A DNA stretch of 64,000 nucleotides from Turnera subulata. Taxonomy: Eukaryota; Streptophyta; Magnoliopsida; Malpighiales; Passifloraceae. The notes beneath the pieces are model-generated. The model was not told the origin of the DNA. It did not search any database and saw nothing but the letters and a program-made list of their open reading frames with translations. This document shows positions 54,620 through 64,000 of this stretch, in pieces. The stretch is taken from positions 30,314 through 94,313 of the forward strand of contig JAKUCV010001701.1 in assembly GCA_028386065.3 (NCBI GenBank), given 5' to 3'. Both the position numbers and the translations under genes were made by a program. Numbering within the stretch: position 1 is the first letter of the stretch; every line of letters starts with the position of its first letter.

Positions 54620-56530
54620 TTTCAAGCATCATCATTCTATGTGTTGTGTTTTTATTGCTTTATGTCTTTACTTTTATAGGATGCAGTAAATGCTAGTCAT
54701 CCTCGTGGCAGTTTAAATTTCATGTCAAATGTGTTTAATTTTGGTGTCATGAACACCCAGTGGCAATACATTTTCGATTTCTCTATCTCTCTTATGGTTG
54801 ATTCTTACTTTCTCTCTTACTTGGATTATCTTTTGTTATGTGCTATACGTGTTTCAATCTAAGTTTAAGGCAAGTGCCTCTGTTATGTGCCTATCTTTTT
54901 ACCCTTTGTAAATTTTCTTTCTTGGCCAATGAGGACATTGTCCGATTTAAGTTTGAGGAAGGGGAACAAATTTCTTTGCAATTTGTCTGTTTGTTTTGTT
55001 TAGTGTCAATAAAGAGCATGTTTTTGACTTTAATATATTGAGTATGCATATTTTTTATTCTAGATTACTTAGTAAAAAGTCATAACTTTTTCAAAAATTG
55101 TTTTCAAAATGGTTTTCAACTTTTGTTTTCAAATTGTTTTTCAAAATCGTTTTCCAAATAAATTTTTTTTTTTTCAAAAAAACAAATCGACAAAAAAAAA
55201 AATAAAAATTTTTTGAAAATACCAAGCAAAATTTTTCTTTGTTTTTCAAATTGTTTTCAAACCCACCATTCTATGATCAAGAAGATTTTTGTTGATGGAA
55301 AACCATGGGAGTTACTTTGAGTTTTTGAATTCTTTTTCTTTTAGATGCAAGAAGTTTGATTTTAATTGATCTTGTGTTCATGTTTAGTTGTGATGAATTC
55401 ATGCAAGTTCTAGCATTCTTTGCCTAGCATTTTTTTGACACCCTATGCACTATTTTTCAAAACTTTTGACGTCAACATATATGTTCTAGAACAAGTTTTC
55501 AGAACTTTTCAAAGCGAATTTTCCTCATAGATGCTCAATGAAAGAGAGGATTTAGGCATTCTTTGTTTAAACCAACATGCCAATAAAAAGCCTACCCTTT
55601 ATCATTATCCCTTGTTTAACCCCTTTGAGCCTAAATCATGGTAGTTAATTTTTCTTTCTTTACCCACATTTACCCACCTTTAACCCTTTGAAGCCTTATA
55701 GCTACCATTCTTTTCTTTCATTATCCATACCTTATTTCTCAAAGTTCCTTAAGTGATTTTTGTTCTATGTTTTTATCGAAATTCTTTCTATGATAAGTGC
55801 AATTGTACCGTTTCTTTTCACATCTAAGAAGATCTATGCATTGAAGACGTTTGTACTTTTAATTGTTTCAAGTATGTTTTGGAAGGTCAAACGTAGAAAA
55901 AAAAATCGACAAAGTCGATTCAGAAAAAAAAATTCAGAAAATTCAAAAAAGAGAAGAGAAATGGCGCAATCAATGGTTCCTGAAACAAGTTGAATTTCTT
56001 TTGATAATCACATGATGGATGTTATTTCAAGACTTGCACTTTGAGAATTCTTTTCAATCTCTTGGTAATGCATATTGCAATCTTTTCTTAACCGAATTTT
56101 TGAACTTTGATTACCTATACACCTTTTCTTTGATCAACCTTTACCCAAGACCTAATTACAACCCTTTGTAAAGTCCTATTGATCTTTTTGAGAGTGTTTA
56201 TTCATAATAGTGGACTTAAGTTCTGGAATTTGCCTATGGGAATAGTTTTTCAAATTTTCATGACGTCAATTCATTCTTGCATGCATATGGGAAGTTGATT
56301 TTTGCTAAGTGATTTGTGTGAAAGCTTGTGCGGGTAGGTCTGACTATGGCATGGATGCTTTTTCATGATATTTTCTTTCTTTCTTGGCATTTAATCTTAA
56401 GTGTTTTTCGTAAGCTCTTGGAGATTATCTTGGAAGTCTTGATATGAATTATTTTTGATTGTGTGATTTGGTGGAGATTTTCAAAACTCTCAATTGGTTT
56501 ATTTTGTTTTATTTGCTTGAAGACAAGCAA
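54620..56530 (+). other. A2 3' non-coding region
   Basis: 1.9 kb without a supported ORF. It contains a second PPT-like tract (54946-54965) and a T/A-homopolymer-rich stretch (55085-55260) with repeated GTTTTCAAA words. A poorly supported 77-aa frame lies at 55760-55993. Confidence 0.6.
54946..54965 (+). other. Internal PPT-like tract (A2)
   Basis: TTTAAGTTTGAGGAAGGGGA, sharing TTTAAGTTTGAGGA with the true PPT at 56531-56550, but 1.6 kb upstream of the LTR. Confidence 0.6.
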
Positions 56531-56550
56531 AGTTTAAGTTTGAGGAGATT
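56531..56550 (+). other. A2 polypurine tract
   Basis: AGTTTAAGTTTGAGGAGATT abuts the LTR start TGATAACATC. ACAAGCAA lies directly upstream, as in A1. Confidence 0.78.
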
Positions 56551-58372
56551 TGATAACATCTAAATGCTAGTGTTTTTACGATGGTTTTGAATGGCTTTTA
56601 CTATGTATTCTTGGTCGATTATGTGTATAATCTTTATATTATTGTGTTTTTTTATGCATTGTGTCAATTAGTACTTCAATTTTGCTGATTAAGTATCTTT
56701 ATCAGGAATTTATCGTTTTTATTGAAGAATGGAAGCTTTTTAGCCAAGTTTGGAAACCAGACCCAATTTAGGAAACTTTCTGCAGTGAGCACAACCAACG
56801 TTTTTGATGATTTCGGGAGTTCTAAGCATCAAAATTAAGTGAGACCAATTGGAGACGAAACTAGGCTTCCCGAGCTTTCTATGGATTAAATTTCATATTT
56901 TTTGGAATTGTCTGCAAAGAGCAGTAATTATTTTAATGCAGCCCAGGATGCAGATTTTTCTGTGCCAATCCAAGCCCAGTTTTTCAGTGATATCTTGAGT
57001 TACAGAACTCCAATTGAAGAGTTCTTTTTACAGAAAGAAAGCTGAGAGAATTATCTAGAACTTTGTAGAACATCCCAACGCCCAGTTTGGATGTCTTCTA
57101 GGAGTTAAGTGGCGTGCAATTTTCCGGCCAGAAAACAGGCAAAAGTCCAACTTGGAGTGCAAGTCAAGAATTCAATTTCCATTCAAAGAAGGAGAGCCCC
57201 ACCGACTTCCAGCAGCTAAAGACAGTACAAAAGGACCCGCTAGGTAAACATATTCAGGAGGCAGAAGTCAGAGGGCGAAGCTTTGCCGAATTGGTTAGTC
57301 ATTAGGTCACACACACTAGTAGGGTTAGGGTTTTCACTCTTTTGGATCCTCTAGGTGGTGCTGAATTTCTTATCCAACTTCAAAGGTTATTCCCCACAAC
57401 AATTCAACATTTTTCCAACAAGATTTGAAGGTTCAATTTCACAAAATCACCAGTCCAATTGCAGCAGAAGTCGTCACCAGAGGAGCACAAGTCGACGCCA
57501 TCGTCACCAACACAAATCGGCTACCTGTCTTCACTACTCTCCCTTTTATTCGATTTTTTTTTCTGTTGAATTGTTTACTTGATGAATTCTCGTGATGATA
57601 TGTTTAATTGCTATTTTATTTTCATGAACTAATTCTCTAATCTAGGATTAGGGATGTAGCCAATTACTTCTTTGGTTTTATTGTATATGGTTTGATGTTT
57701 ATTCAATTGATTGTGTTGATTGTTCAATCTATGTGTGCCGAATTTATTATCTACTTTGGATTGATTCTTATTGATTGCAACATGCGAGAGCTACGTGATT
57801 TATATGATGATACCTTTGATTGATGCTAAAATATGCGAGAGCTGATAGTTTCTTAGGGGTTGATTGATTGTTTTGTGCTTAATGAGTTTAGTATTGATGC
57901 TAGGCCATACGAGAGCTAGGTAGTAATCTTTGTTGAATAATTGATTCAACATGCGAGAGCTGAGGATTAAGATATTAGAAACAATTGCCCACAATCACAC
58001 ATCAATAGGAGATATCGATTCCATGCATAATAAACCTGGATAGTAATTGTGTGAACCCCGATTTCCTAGATTGCTTTAGATATTGATAGAACTTCACTTT
58101 AGATTAAGTCTGCGATTTTATTTCTTTTTATTTGTTAATTTCGACATCACTCTTTAATTTGATTTGCCTAGATAATTGTAAGTTGTGACATTAGGTAGTA
58201 CTTATTTCCCATGTTCCATGGATCGACCTTGACTAGACTACTACACTACATAGTACACTGTGTGCTTGCAGTTAACAATCGTTGCGTTTAATCGTGAGTT
58301 ATTTGTGTGTCGTGTTGTGAATTGATCAAGAATTATAAATTTCAAAAAGTCAGGTGTAAATAAAACACATCA
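56551..58372 (+). repeat. A2 3' LTR
   Basis: An 1822-bp copy of 19800-21625, ending ..AACACATCA. It is followed by the TSD ATGAG and the continuation of C1 gag. Confidence 0.94.
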
Positions 58373-58377
58373 ATGAG

Positions 58378-59783
58378 CTAAGAAGAGCTAAACTTGATGC
58401 ACAAGCCAAAAAATATACTACTATATGGTATAAGCGAAAGTGAATTTCAGAGGGTCAGCTCTTATAGCACAGCCTATGAAATATGGACGCTTCTTTGTGT
58501 AACACATGAAGGAACTAATCAAGTAAAGGAGTCTAGGCTCAATTGTCTAATGTGGGAATATGAGCTCTTCCAAATGGCTGCTGGAGAAGCTGTGCAAGAG
58601 ATGGATACATGTTTTACCATTCTCTGTAATGGGTTAGCCTTACTTCGTAGACCCATCACTCATAGGGATAAAGTTGCAAAAATCCTTAGATCTTTACCTA
58701 AGGAGTGGGAGCCAAAAGTCACAGCTATTGAAGAAGCTCAGAATCTGAAAACTCTCACATATGATGAGCTTATTGGCAAGTTTATAGTTCATGGCTCTAA
58801 ACTGGAACCAAAAGAGCCAAAGAAGAAAGATTTGGCTCTGAAGGCGGACCAAGACTCAAGTGATGAGTATAATGATGTGATATGGCACTAATCACCAGGA
58901 AGTTTGCCAAATTCCTTCGAAAGAGAAGGCAAATTAAAGGAAAGGGCTTCCAAGAACAAATTTCTCCAAGAACAAAGGGAAGAAAGCTATGTCAGTATGG
59001 GATGATTTGGACTCATTAAGCGACTCTAACTCTGAAGAAGCAGTAAATATATGCTTAATGGCTCAAGAAGATTATGAGGCAAATGAATCTTTTGACTATA
59101 TTTTTGATAAACTACAAGATGCATTTGAAGAATTGCATGATAAGTATGAACAAGCACTCAAGAAAAACATGGCATATAAGAAACGTATTGATCTGCTTGA
59201 ATTTGATCATGCATCTCACAAAACTGCATATGAAACTCTTGAGCGTGCACATGCTGAAAGTTTGTCTATTTATGAGTCATTAAAGAAAGAGAAACTTGCT
59301 GCTCAAAATGTGTATGATGATCTTGAGAAAAATTTAGCATGCAATTTGAGCAATTGTAAAAAGATGATCCAGAAAAATGATGCTCTTAAGGTTGAAGTAG
59401 AGGATCTAAAATGCTCCATAGATAATTTCACAAATGGAAGAGATAGCCTGACTATGCTGCTAGGATAACAAAGCCATTTACTAGACAAAAATAGAATAGG
59501 TGCTACAGATATGGTTTTTAATAAGCCAAATCTGCCAGTTAAATTTGTCAAAGCAGAATCTAGAACACCATATAGACCAAGATATCATGAACATCATAAG
59601 GAAGGACATCATGAGCACTCACATAGACCTGATATCACTTGCTATTATTGTGGAAATGTTGGTCATAGAATCAGATCATGCTTTCATAAGAAGAGAAGCA
59701 AATATGTTAAATACATTTGGATTCGGAAAGGAGCCAAATCTAACCCTGAAGGACCCAAGTTAGTTTGGGTACCTAAAACTTGA
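58378..59783 (+). pseudogene. gag: C1 gag, main part
   Basis: Continues from 19799. After LRRAKLDAQAK the frame shifts at an A-run (about 58409). The UBN2-type capsid follows at 58394-58891 (NILLYGISESEFQRVSS.., EGTNQVKESRLN, LRSLPKEWEPKVTAIEEA). A second shift leads to an acidic then coiled-coil segment (58989-59468, LQDAFEELHDKYEQALKK..). After a stop at 59466-59468 comes the zinc knuckle CYYCGNVGHRIRSC (about 59640-59681), ending GPKLVWVPKT at 59783. Coiled-coil Gag ending in xWVPK is the Sirevirus pattern and parallels C3 Gag. Broken by two frameshifts and a stop. Confidence 0.87.
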
Positions 59784-59807
59784 TTACTGACAAGATGCAT
59801 GGGATGA

Positions 59808-60329
59808 GACAGTGGTTGTTCAAGACATATGACAGGTAACCCAACAAAATTTACATCCCTCCTTTCAAAACACTAAGGTAATGTTACATTTGGTGATAGC
59901 TCAAAAGAAAAAATTCTCAGTATTGGTAAGATTGGTGCTAATCAAACTATTGAGCATATGCTTCTTATTAATATTCTTAAGTACAATTTGATTAGTATTA
60001 GTCAGCTATGTGACAAAGGATTCAGGGTTACATTTGAATCATCAAGAAGCCTTGTAGGTAGGGTTGATGATGAGAATGTCCTATATGTTGGAAAAAGGAT
60101 TGGTAATCTATGCTCTATATGTTTAATTGATGTTACTAATCCTGAGATCAAGTGCTTCAGTGCTAGAACAGATACTCCAACTCTTTGGCATAGGATGCTC
60201 GGACATGCAAAGCTTGAACTCATCTCAATTCTGTCAGAGAAAGATCTGGTTAACGGTCTGCCAAAGCTAAAGTTCAAAGCAAAAACCAAATGTCGAGCCT
60301 GTCAGCTTGCCATAGTTTATAGATGTTGA
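59808..60329 (+). pseudogene. pol: C1 protease and GAG-pre-integrase region
   Basis: Starts at the active site DSGCSRHMTG (59808-59837), a few codons after the gag stop in the same frame. An in-frame stop lies near 59871. Then LLINILKYNLISISQLCDKGFRV and TPTLWHRMLGHAKLELIS follow, with the zinc ligands completed by CRACQ near 60295-60307. After this, unrelated residues and a stop at 60327-60329 show that integrase has been deleted. Confidence 0.82.
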
Positions 60330-60422
60330 TGAGACAAAAGATGAGTAACTTCCTGATCCAATTGAGACTCAACAACATTTGACTTATCCCGAACCGAATG
60401 TTCAAAATAGCAATGTGCGGCC
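60330..60422 (+). pseudogene. pol: C1 integrase-RT linker remnant
   Basis: Reads VDETKDE, stop, LPDPIETQQ and YPEPNVQ, the Pro/acid-rich linker that normally precedes copia RT. The integrase is missing between this and 60307. It is cut at 60422/60423 by the LTR of C4. Confidence 0.6.
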
Positions 60423-60747
60423 TGTAGGCCCAAAAGTGCCTAAGAGGGGGTGAATTAGGCTTAAAAACTTTTTCCGGACAATGAGAATTGATTTCTGCGA
60501 TTACCAAATCGTTGCAGAAAGATTTAGATTTTGTGATACCAAATCTTTCAAACACTTAGCAAGTATGTAGAGCAAGAAAGCAAGTAGAGAAAGTGTAAAA
60601 GAGAGTGAACAGAGTGATTTAGAGTGGTTTCCCCTCACCAAGTACTCCACTACCTAAAGGTTCCTTCCTTTAGGATTTTAAAAACACTCACTAAACTTAG
60701 GTTTTTGCGGGATCAACCTTGACCATTAAAAACGCAAGATTTTCTAG

Positions 60748-60830
60748 GCTAAGCTCGAACTTTTACAAGCTTTTCACATGCTAAGCTCTAACCTACACAA
60801 GCTTTTCACAAGCTAAGCTTGAACCTACCC
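60748..60830. repeat. 32-bp tandem repeat, about 2.6 copies (C4 LTR)
   Basis: GCTAAGCT starts at 60748, 60780 and 60812, each followed by GAAC/TAAC.. and ACAAGCTTTTCACA. Confidence 0.85.
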
Positions 60831-61323
60831 TCAAATCTAATTCTAGACTTGAGTACCCAGCAAAACTAAACCAAGCCTTGCTTACAAGTTGCCCTTTGAA
60901 GCAGTTTCGCACTATAAGTAGAAAAACCAAAGCAAATACCAAATCTTTTAAGCTCAAGTATACACTCAGATTTTGTGCACTAGCTGGAATAATCGCCTAG
61001 AGGTGTAAACGTCCGTCTTTATAGGATCTGAGTGTGGGGGATAAGCTCCTGCAATGGCTCCTTGTACTCCAGTTGACTTCAGTTTATTAAAGCATCAGTT
61101 TGGTGCCGTTATCCATGTCAACTCCTTGGTAGTTAAGAATTACTAAATCTGCAAAGTTTGAACCACCTTCTGGAGTTAAGTGGGAGTTAGGTGAGAACAT
61201 CTTCCGCACTTCCATAAAGTCTTCTCTCTTACTTGTTCTCCAATTCAAACGGCTGGAAGTGGGATTTAAATGCATGCAGGACCACACGCAACTTGAACAA
61301 AAGGTTGAAAGTGACCACTCCGC

Positions 61324-61430
61324 AGATATGGTATCGGTAAAGACCATATGTCACATATTCAAGATATGGTACCGATAAAACCCATATGTTGTGTGTCCAA
61401 GATATGGTATCGACAGAAACTATAATTTTC
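61324..61430. repeat. 38-bp tandem repeat with internal dyad, about 2.7 copies (C4 LTR)
   Basis: AGATATGGTA starts at 61324, 61362 and 61400. In the first two units ATATGG and CCATAT form inverted arms around GTAYCGRTAAAR. Confidence 0.88.
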
Positions 61431-61560
61431 CTATAAGTGAAAATCAACACAAGCAAAGCTAGCATTACACTTGTAATTTGTTAGTCATCAAAACTAGATA
61501 ATCATCATGGTTAATCACAGTTCAGCAATAGGAGGTGATTAACCCTTTTTTTTGTCAACA

Positions 61561-62365
61561 ATCTCCCCCTTTTTTATGATGACAAATTTGTGTTGATGTT
61601 ACAAGGGTTCAAAAGATACTCACAAACTTTTCTCGGACCTCCCCCTGTTTTGTTGCTCCCCCTTTGTTGATTTTACATGGAACAAGGGTTCAAAAGATAG
61701 TCACAATCTTTTCCAGAACCTCCCCCTGTTTTGTTGCTCCCCCTTTTGAAAACCAATTTGTAATTCAACAAGGATAAGTTTGAAAAACATGGGAATCATT
61801 CCTTGTGAATCCGTATATCCGCATTCAACAGCCAATCATAAAACTTCCCCATAATTTTTGTCTTTCTGCTCAAAAGATTACGAAGTCACGCAGCATTCAT
61901 TATCATAACTTTTGGTTTTGGGCAAAAAGAATTAAATCATAAACATAAGTGTGGTTTTTGATAAAACCAGATTTCCAACATCGCACTTCTTGCATGATAA
62001 AACATATATATGGTTTTAACAACAACCATATCTCAATTGATGTTGCACATTTCCCAAATTCGGTTTCTCGTAGAAACCATAACCAATTTTCAATGTTCCT
62101 GCATAAGTCAATCAACACAACCAATTTCTCCCCCTTTTGGCATCAGCAGAAAGGGAGTATATAGCATAGGAACAGAGCAAAGATCATGCAGATATAAGCA
62201 TTCAAAGAGCAATATCAAATATTCAACCAAAATATCTCAGAAGATAGAAAATATTCGAGAAGGACCATCATAAGAACTTGGTAGACAGAACAAAAAAGTG
62301 AAATCAAGTAGTAGAGCTAAGATGCAATGCATGAATTCTAAGAAGCATGAGATCTGAAAAGGCTT
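61561..62365 (-). other. C4 3' non-coding region with multiple PPTs
   Basis: The PPT (AAAAAAGGGGGAGAT on the minus strand) abuts the LTR. Further CCCCC-type tracts lie at about 61639-61646, 61656-61665, 61720-61727, 61737-61747 and 62127-62138. Two of the tracts lie in an 81-bp direct duplication (starting 61601 and 61682). Multiple PPTs mark a Sirevirus. Confidence 0.75.
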
Positions 62366-62505
62366 TAGTCATCATCAGAGGATACGTGAGGAGGGAAACG
62401 GGAAAGAATGTTCTCAATCTGCTCCATGATGTCTAGCTTGAAATCCATTACCTCAGCACGCATTTCAGGAAGATCAGATTCTATAAGATGCATGCGAGTA
62501 GTAAG
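62366..62505 (-). pseudogene. C4 extra ORF, C-terminal fragment
   Basis: The minus-strand frame TTRMHLIESDLPEMRAEVMD.. ends RFPPHVSSDDD with a stop at 62366-62368. The helical then acidic end resembles the C-terminal part of the post-pol ORF of C3. It is cut at 62505/62506 by a C2-family LTR. Confidence 0.55.
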
Positions 62506-64000
62506 TGTAAGTTTCCGGGCATGCAAAATTGACAATCAAAAGCAAAGAAATGCACAGCAGAAAGCCCGGAAACCATGGAGGATCCAAGTGAAGGAACTAA
62601 ACCGAACAACAGAAATTTCGTACTTTGTATGGTTGAGGTCTTTCACCCAACTGTTGAGATGAACCAGCAAGAGCTGGACAAAAGTTCCGTCCCTCTACGG
62701 TATACACACGAACCGTTGATGACTAGCTGGGAATCGTCTCACGATCTCCAACCCGAGCACTCCCGAACAGTGGTGCTAGCTACGGATTTCCGGGAGCTAT
62801 GTGGTGTTTCTTTCTTTCTCAAAGAATGGGTGTGTGTGTATGTGTTCTTGCCTAGTCTAAAAACTCAGAATTCAGAATGCAAGAGAGAGAGTGTGTAATT
62901 ATATATTACTCAACCCAATTAGTGCATACATTAAATAGACAAGGGACCAACATATTGGCCAACATAATGGTCCACCATCAAACATGATTATGACCCCATT
63001 ATCTTGTCTACCACTAAGCACTAATGGGATTACACATCACATGCAATCAGGTTTGGCTCAATAATTCTGACAATTATTGAACCAAACCAGCCCAAAACGA
63101 CCCTGGTCTAACCACGGTCCAACCACACCTGGTCGAACCATGGTCCAACCATGGTTCAACTACCCGCTCGAATCAACAGTTCTATGTGTGTGACCCTGTA
63201 GGCACTTGTAACGTTTGGCAATAATCGTAAAATCTCATTTTACAATTATAAGCAAAGAGCGGCGTCTAGCAACACATCATTGCTACCCAAACGACAAGAT
63301 CAGTACTGATTCAATATGTCTCGGAAACATGTCATCGTCCTTTCGTCCCATTATCAAGATTAAACACGAGACATGGAAAACGTCAATCTCGTATATGTTT
63401 AATCTTTGTTTCTTGATCCCCGAGTTAACTGTGTAAAACCGGATACTCATGATATCCCCATATCATATAATCCGAGCGTGGCCACGCATTTAAAGTTCAA
63501 CTCTATCAAGAGGCCCATCTGATAATATACCCGTTATATAGGTTGGATTAATCCCATCTTGATCGATCAAAATCCACTACACATTACGTCATATACCCGA
63601 TGATTACCCTTACGTCTACTCAGTTACAAATGACTAGGAATAATATCAAAGTATACGACTCATATGTTGGGAACATTGACGATCTCAGGTCTAAGGACAA
63701 TACATATAAGAACCACTAATGACAATCGTGTAACGTTCCATGTAGGATTCTTATGTAGGTTGGTCCAGTCCACAAGTTCTCTAACTTGTACCCCGTATGT
63801 AGAATTCATATCTCATATAATTCTCAACATACGCTAGTCTTAATTTATTATTACAACCCATCCATAATAATAATCGACTAGGGACATTTAAGAATATATA
63901 ATATTCTAGGGTTATAAATATGTGCAAGCGTTTATCTCATAAACATATTTATTGGAATAACCTTAATGTATATACATGACTACAATCATCCATTGATTGG
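62506..64000 (-). repeat. C5: LTR of a C2-family copia element (cut by window end)
   Basis: Matches both C2 LTRs over its whole length, starting TGTAAGTTTCCGGGC at 62506. It runs to within about 30 bp of the LTR edge at 64000. It carries the GGTCCAACCA-type array (about 63100-63165) and the hairpin (63221-63249, one mismatch). Whether it is a solo LTR or the 3' LTR of a full element lies beyond the window. The five bases before it are GTAAG. Confidence 0.9.

Larger units (their letters stand above)
19800..58372 (+). mobile_element. A2: Athila-like Ty3/gypsy element with nested insertions
   Basis: LTRs at 19800-21625 and 56551-58372 flank a PBS, gag, RT-RNase H, an ATHILA-family ORF and a PPT. 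A perfect 5-bp TSD, ATGAG, lies at 19795-19799 and 58373-58377. It is 38.6 kb as it stands because T, E and C3 lie inside. Its own sequence is about 1 kb short between gag and RT, and the whole integrase is missing. It is therefore non-autonomous. Confidence 0.95.
60423..61560 (-). repeat. C4 3' LTR (Sirevirus-like), left border approximate
   Basis: The minus strand starts TGTTGACAAAAAAAAGGG at 61560, preceded by a PPT. It ends in sequence resembling the C3 LTR end (compare TGCCTAAGAGGGGGTGAAT near 60437 with TGCCCTACGCTAGAGGGGG.. in C3). The left edge, TGTAGGCCC at 60423, is inferred. It contains two short tandem arrays, 32-bp units at 60748-60830 and 38-bp units at 61324-61430. Confidence 0.72.

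Overview
This window comes from a flowering-plant nuclear genome and is a pile-up of nested LTR retrotransposons. I see no confident single-copy host gene. The evidence for a plant is the set of lineages: Athila-type and Tat/Ogre-type Ty3/gypsy elements, a large-LTR gypsy element whose LTR begins TGTAACGCCCCG, and several Ty1/copia elements including Sirevirus-type ones. The species cannot be told from the sequence. Nearly every coding region is broken by stops, frameshifts or deletions. There is one assembly gap (902 N).

Layout. (1) 1-9170: Athila-like element A1 (+), 5' LTR cut by the window edge, degenerate gag-pol, no env-like ORF. (2) 9171-10675: fragment of an E-like gypsy LTR (+). (3) A Sirevirus-like copia element C1 (+) forms the scaffold of the rest. 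Its 5' LTR ends at 11426, its gag starts at 11490, and it resumes at 19750-19799 and again at 58373-60422. (4) C2 (copia, minus, 11543-19749) is inserted in the start of C1 gag. (5) A2 (Athila-like, +, 19800-58372, TSD ATGAG) is inserted a few codons further on. (6) Inside A2 lie a Tat/Ogre-type element T (minus, 23335-32017) and a large-LTR gypsy element E (minus, 32018-50168). (7) The Sirevirus C3 (minus, 38865-49609, TSD GAAGT) sits in the 5' LTR of E. (8) C1 ends at a second minus-strand Sirevirus, C4 (from 60423), which is itself entered by a C2-family LTR (C5, 62506 to the window end). The order of insertion can therefore be read: C1, then A2, then E, then C3.

How the parts work. Each element has the usual LTR promoter, primer binding site, gag-pol and polypurine tract, but the enzymes are mostly lost. 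A1 keeps RT, RNase H and a stop-ridden integrase. A2 has lost protease and integrase but keeps an almost intact ATHILA-family ORF (53420-54430) behind its own TATA box and a GC-rich repeat island. T has gag only. E has no recognisable coding sequence. C3 has an intact 583-aa gag but lost most of RT.

The most unusual signal is a family of arrays of the perfect dyad AACATCGATGTT. They occur in the 5' leader of C2, in the U3 region of both C3 LTRs just upstream of the TATA box, and in the 3' non-coding part of C3. The dyads nearly always come in pairs, or in longer runs, with starts 21 bp apart (20-22). The same architecture in two different copia lineages, with copy-number change between the two LTRs of C3, is the best candidate here for an undescribed cis-acting system. 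A second notable structure is a probable 1.48-kb intron in the 3' part of C3, which contains a TATA-driven ORF on the opposite strand.
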